Shown piece after piece: positions 23,361 through 25,769 of a stretch of DNA of 25,769 nt. The notes under the pieces were generated by a model. That model was not told the origin of the DNA and did not search any database. It worked only from the letters and a program-made list of their open reading frames with translations. The translations under genes were made by a program, and so were the position numbers. How positions within the stretch are numbered: the stretch's first letter is position 1; each line of letters begins with the position of its first letter. Source of the stretch: Desulfotomaculum sp. (GTDB taxonomy: Bacteria > Bacillota > Desulfotomaculia > Desulfotomaculales > Ammonificaceae); assembly GCA_012961725.1 (NCBI GenBank), contig DTYU01000239.1:1-25769 (forward strand), in the 5' to 3' direction.

Positions 23361-23930
23361 TTACCACCTGCGGTTGAATTTATTCATCGCCCGCGCCAAA
23401 TCTTCGCGAATGACACACTCGACCGCTGCAACCGCCCTATCGATCACCGCGCTTGCAGTTTCCGCTTCTGCGGGCAAAAACGGGCTCAGGACGTAATCCG
23501 CTGCATCCCCGTCCGGCCGCCCGATGCCTATCCGGAGCCTCGGAAACTCTGTGGTTCCTACCGCGGCGATAACCGATTCCGCCCCCTTATGCCCGCCTGA
23601 CGAACCCCGGGGCAGCAGGCGCAACTGCCCGAGCCGCAAGTCCAGGTCGTCGTAGACCATCAGCATGACGTCCGGTGAAAGGCGGTGCGCCTGCAGAAGC
23701 GACCGCACCGCCCGCCCGCTTAAATTCATAAAAGTCTGGGGTTTCGCAAGCGTCACCGTTAAATCATCCACCCGGATAACCGCCACCAGCGCCTTTAGAC
23801 GGGTTTTTTTGAAAGCCGCCCCGTAAATGGAGGCTAGGCGGTCCAACACCGCAAAACCGACGTTATGCCTCGTTCCAACATACTCAGGCCCTGGGTTGCC
23901 GAGACCGACTACCAGTTTTATGCCAGCCAT
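23361..23930 (-). CDS. pth: Peptidyl-tRNA hydrolase
   Basis: Cleaves peptidyl-tRNA dropped from ribosomes. The 189-residue product starting MAGIKLVVGLGNPGPEYVGTRHNVGF has the catalytic histidine in TRHNVGF (H22), with N12, KPQTFMNLSG (N69) and VYDDLDL (D94/D95), the complete active-site set. GGAGG nine bases before ATG 23930 fixes the start; the open frame ten codons further up has no support. It is the first gene of the minus-strand block and runs straight into mfd, as in B. subtilis (where fin lies between them; it is absent here). No clear promoter was identified in the 298-base gap shared with the divergent cytochrome gene. Confidence 0.96.
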   Translation of the reverse strand: MAGIKLVVGLGNPGPEYVGTRHNVGFAVLDRLASIYGAAFKKTRLKALVAVIRVDDLTVTLAKPQTFMNLSGRAVRSLLQAHRLSPDVMLMVYDDLDLRLGQLRLLPRGSSGGHKGAESVIAAVGTTEFPRLRIGIGRPDGDAADYVLSPFLPAEAETASAVIDRAVAAVECVIREDLARAMNKFNRRW

Positions 23931-24089
23931 CCTGCCATTCCTCCGAAACCAAGGGGACACAACACCAACTTAAGGTTCCCACGGAAGACCCCCTTCTAAA
24001 TGATACCAAAACTCTGAGAATCCTGCAGCAACAGCGGGGTAAATCCTTTTTGGCGCGAGGGACGGTATTCTACCCGCGGGCAAAATTCC

Positions 24090-24118
24090 TTGACATTAAC
24101 TAATATTTTAGCTAAATT
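24090..24118 (+). promoter_or_regulatory. Sigma-A type promoter of the cytochrome gene
   Basis: A perfect TTGACA (24090-24095), a 17-base AT-rich spacer and TAAATT (24113-24118, 4/6). It lies 111 bases before the ATG, which leaves a leader of about 100 bases. Confidence 0.6.
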
Positions 24119-24173
24119 GAGAATAGGCCTCAGAAGATGATAATATTGCTTGTAAGACCAAGTGTAGGCGGGT

Positions 24174-24208
24174 TTTGCAGGCCTGTTTGTGAAATTTTCT
24201 CCTGCAAA
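24174..24208 (+). promoter_or_regulatory. Leader hairpin before the cytochrome gene
   Basis: TTTGCAGG (24174-24181) and CCTGCAAA (24201-24208) are perfect inverted repeats 19 bases apart, ending 8 bases before the ribosome binding site AAGGTGG (24217-24223). It could modulate translation or mRNA stability, or be an operator. Function unknown. Confidence 0.5.
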
Positions 24209-24228
24209 GCGTCGCAAAGGTGGTTGCT

Positions 24229-25347
24229 ATGGCGGATGTTCCCCCAAAGCGGTGGTCCCGGCGATTGACTTACGGTGCTATTGCGGTAGCCATCGCGCTT
24301 GCAGGTTATTTCATTTCCGACACCGCGCTCACAAAGATGGAGCGGCCGGGTTACTGTCCGTCCTGTCATGAAGTCCGGCCCCAGTACACCGCGTGGAACT
24401 ATTCCGCACACAGCCGCATCGACTGCCTGACCTGCCACGGCGGAGACAACGGCACACTCAGGCGCTGGGTGCGCAGGCGGGTCGAGGCCCGAAATACCCT
24501 TGCCCACTTCTTCGGTGACGCGAAATACCCGTTCAGGCGGACACTCGTGCCGGAAAACCGCGTCTGTGAAGAGTGTCACTCTATCAACCGCGAAGTCACA
24601 CCATCCGGAGATCTGATAATCCCGCACCGCGAGCATACCACCGTTACCGGTACGCCTTGCGCCGCCTGTCACGTTGATGTCGTCCACGCCCGCGCCGGCA
24701 GGCGTATGGATCAGGCCATCGAGCAAACCGGGGGGGGGCTGGAACCGGCGTTTGAAATAGTGGAAAAAGAGCTGAAGGAGTTAGGACCGGAAGGACGCCG
24801 CCCTTTGATGGGCGCCTGCATGGGCTGCCACGACGGCAAGAAGGCACCGTCGGCCTGCGCCGCCTGCCACAAGGAACTCGACATCCCGGAAAACCATAAG
24901 CCGAAGGAATGGGCTTACAAGCACGGCACAGATGCCCGCAGGGATATTAAGGGCTGCGTTTACTGCCACGCGGTGCTGCTTGACGTGGCAAGGCCGGGCG
25001 AGGACATCACCCTCATGCAGGGGGTGCGCGGCAACCCGTTCTGCGTAGCGTGCCATACCAAGCTGCCGGTCACGCACGGCACCGACTTCAAACTGAAGCA
25101 CAAGTTCCGGGCGCAGCAGGACCTTGAGGGATGCCTGGTGTGCCACGACGCCAAGAAGGGCACGGCCGCGGCCGCCGGGGTAGTCCGGTGCAGCGACTGC
25201 CACCGCACGCCGATAACACATCCGGAGAACTACCGGAAGCTGCACCCGAAAATCGTGGCAAAACAGGGTGCCACCCAGTGCTTCAAGTGTCACGACACCA
25301 CAAGCTGCTCGTATTGTCACACCGGCGGGATGGTTTCGGGTCCTTAG
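24229..25347 (+). CDS. Membrane-anchored 12-heme c-type cytochrome with NapC/NrfH-like N-terminus
   Basis: Exported electron-transfer protein of 372 residues. A basic N-terminus and one membrane helix (about 14-32) act as uncleaved anchor. Twelve CXXCH haem sites follow, first Cys at 43, 66, 113, 144, 197, 210, 243, 272, 302, 321, 351 and 360. The first four, with W..S.H between sites 1 and 2 and H..H before site 4, follow the tetrahaem quinol-dehydrogenase pattern of NapC/NrfH; sites 5-12 form an extension. This suggests quinol oxidation and a wire to an outside acceptor (inference). GTG 24220 is in frame, but AAGGTGG five bases before ATG 24229 supports the latter. A G9 run at 24730-24738 encodes three Gly. 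The substrate or partner cannot be told from here; a membrane-anchored protein follows. Confidence 0.9.
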   Translation: MADVPPKRWSRRLTYGAIAVAIALAGYFISDTALTKMERPGYCPSCHEVRPQYTAWNYSAHSRIDCLTCHGGDNGTLRRWVRRRVEARNTLAHFFGDAKYPFRRTLVPENRVCEECHSINREVTPSGDLIIPHREHTTVTGTPCAACHVDVVHARAGRRMDQAIEQTGGGLEPAFEIVEKELKELGPEGRRPLMGACMGCHDGKKAPSACAACHKELDIPENHKPKEWAYKHGTDARRDIKGCVYCHAVLLDVARPGEDITLMQGVRGNPFCVACHTKLPVTHGTDFKLKHKFRAQQDLEGCLVCHDAKKGTAAAAGVVRCSDCHRTPITHPENYRKLHPKIVAKQGATQCFKCHDTTSCSYCHTGGMVSGP

Positions 25348-25440
25348 GTATTGTCAGACAGGAACTGAAGACCAGGAAAGGTCAGAAAATCAGCGGCCAC
25401 CTGTGTATCATTTTAATGAGAATCAATGACTTGCGCTTTT

Positions 25441-25517
25441 AACGTCGAACGGACCAAAAAGGTCCATTCTTCAAGCCTGACGCCGAAGGTTGAACGTAGA
25501 ACGACTTAAACGATTGT
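25441..25517 (+). repeat. Degenerate heptamer array downstream of the cytochrome gene
   Basis: Units in a 7-base register from 25441 (AACGTCG at the left; CCGAAGG, TTGAACG and TAGAACG at 25483-25503). The first 15 bases are the exact inverse complement of 13864-13878 in the ppx-hisG array. A small hairpin GGACC-A5-GGTCC (25451-25465) is embedded. The rest of the gap 25348-25531 shows nothing. Confidence 0.6.
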
Positions 25518-25531
25518 GACAGGAGAAAGCC

Positions 25532-25769
25532 ATGCTCCCTGAGACCGGGAGAACGACCGACACGCCAGCGCCGCCTGCTTTGAACAGGTATCGTTGCTTC
25601 TTTATTTTTCTTGGGGCGTTAGCGGCCATCATAACCGCCGTGCTTCTTCTGCTGTGGCCGTTCGGGCTGACCGCCCGGGAGAAGACCGCCGAGCAGTGGA
25701 TCATGGAGGGCCTTGAGGCCTTCAAGAAGCAGGATTTCTTCTTGGCCGACCGCGCCTTTAAAGAGGCGC
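25532..25769 (+). CDS. Membrane-anchored protein, N-terminal part, possibly TPR (3' end outside window)
   Basis: Open frame from ATG 25532 to the window edge (79 codons), with AGGAG (25521-25525) six bases upstream. It starts with a polar, Pro-rich stretch (MLPETGRTTDTPAPPALNR), then one hydrophobic helix (about 22-45, FFIFLGALAAIITAVLLLLWPF), then EKTAEQWIMEGLEAFKKQD and FFLADRAFKEA, whose spacing of small and aromatic residues resembles a TPR helix pair. It follows the cytochrome by 184 bases on the same strand, so it may belong to the same membrane complex or help its assembly. The function cannot be named from this fragment. Confidence 0.7.
   Translation, partial: MLPETGRTTDTPAPPALNRYRCFFIFLGALAAIITAVLLLLWPFGLTAREKTAEQWIMEGLEAFKKQDFFLADRAFKEA

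Noticed and set aside
24130..24726. 198-residue minus-strand ORF opposite the cytochrome
   Set aside because: Overlaps the twelve-CXXCH gene, whose motif pattern proves its frame; no family feature in the antisense product.

Overview
The window (25,769 bases, fairly GC-rich, almost fully coding) looks like a piece of chromosome from a spore-forming anaerobic Firmicute of the Desulfotomaculum/Moorella/Ammonifex kind. Three things point there: the minus strand carries the Bacillus/Clostridia block pth-mfd-spoVT-mazG(yabN)-hup-rqcP(yabO)-yabP-yabQ-divIC-spoIIE-tilS-ftsH in canonical order; complex I subunits and a formate-tetrahydrofolate ligase sit beside it; and the right edge carries a multiheme c-type cytochrome. 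The genus is inference.

Layout. 1-3829 (+): the end of a complex I operon (nuoL C-terminus, nuoM, nuoN), closed by a strong intrinsic terminator. 4082-5785 (-): fhs, a one-carbon/Wood-Ljungdahl enzyme. 5786-6128: a non-coding stretch of degenerate 7-bp repeats around a palindrome. 6129-13813 (-): ndk, ftsH, tilS, spoIIE and a Ppx/GppA phosphatase. 14112-14984 (+): a solitary long-form hisG with its own promoter, convergent with the next block. 15072-23930 (-): divIC-like gene, a small HTH gene, yabQ, yabP, rqcP, hup, mazG, spoVT, mfd and pth. 24229 to the right edge (+): a membrane-anchored 12-heme cytochrome c and the start of a membrane-anchored, TPR-like protein cut by the window end.

How the genes fit together. 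The minus-strand block combines housekeeping functions (peptidyl-tRNA release, ribosome rescue, transcription-coupled repair, nucleotide sanitation, tRNA-Ile modification, membrane proteolysis, nucleoid packing) with sporulation functions (SpoVT, YabP, YabQ, SpoIIE) and septum formation (DivIC). Compared with B. subtilis, hprT is absent between tilS and ftsH, and ppx plus hisG occupy the place of yabR. The two flanks are energy metabolism: proton-pumping complex I on the left, a cytochrome that may take electrons from the quinone pool on the right.

The most unusual signal is a dispersed family of degenerate heptanucleotide arrays in at least seven intergenic spots. They keep a strict 7-bp register although the unit sequence drifts, and most touch the stop codon of a neighbouring gene; one has been translated into the C-terminus of the DivIC-like protein. 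Other non-coding signals are a phased cluster of three DnaA-box-like sites upstream of the HTH/divIC pair, a Spo0A-type promoter before spoIIE, a sigma-G-like promoter before spoVT, a REP-like hairpin after hisG, and several TTG starts fixed by Shine-Dalgarno position.
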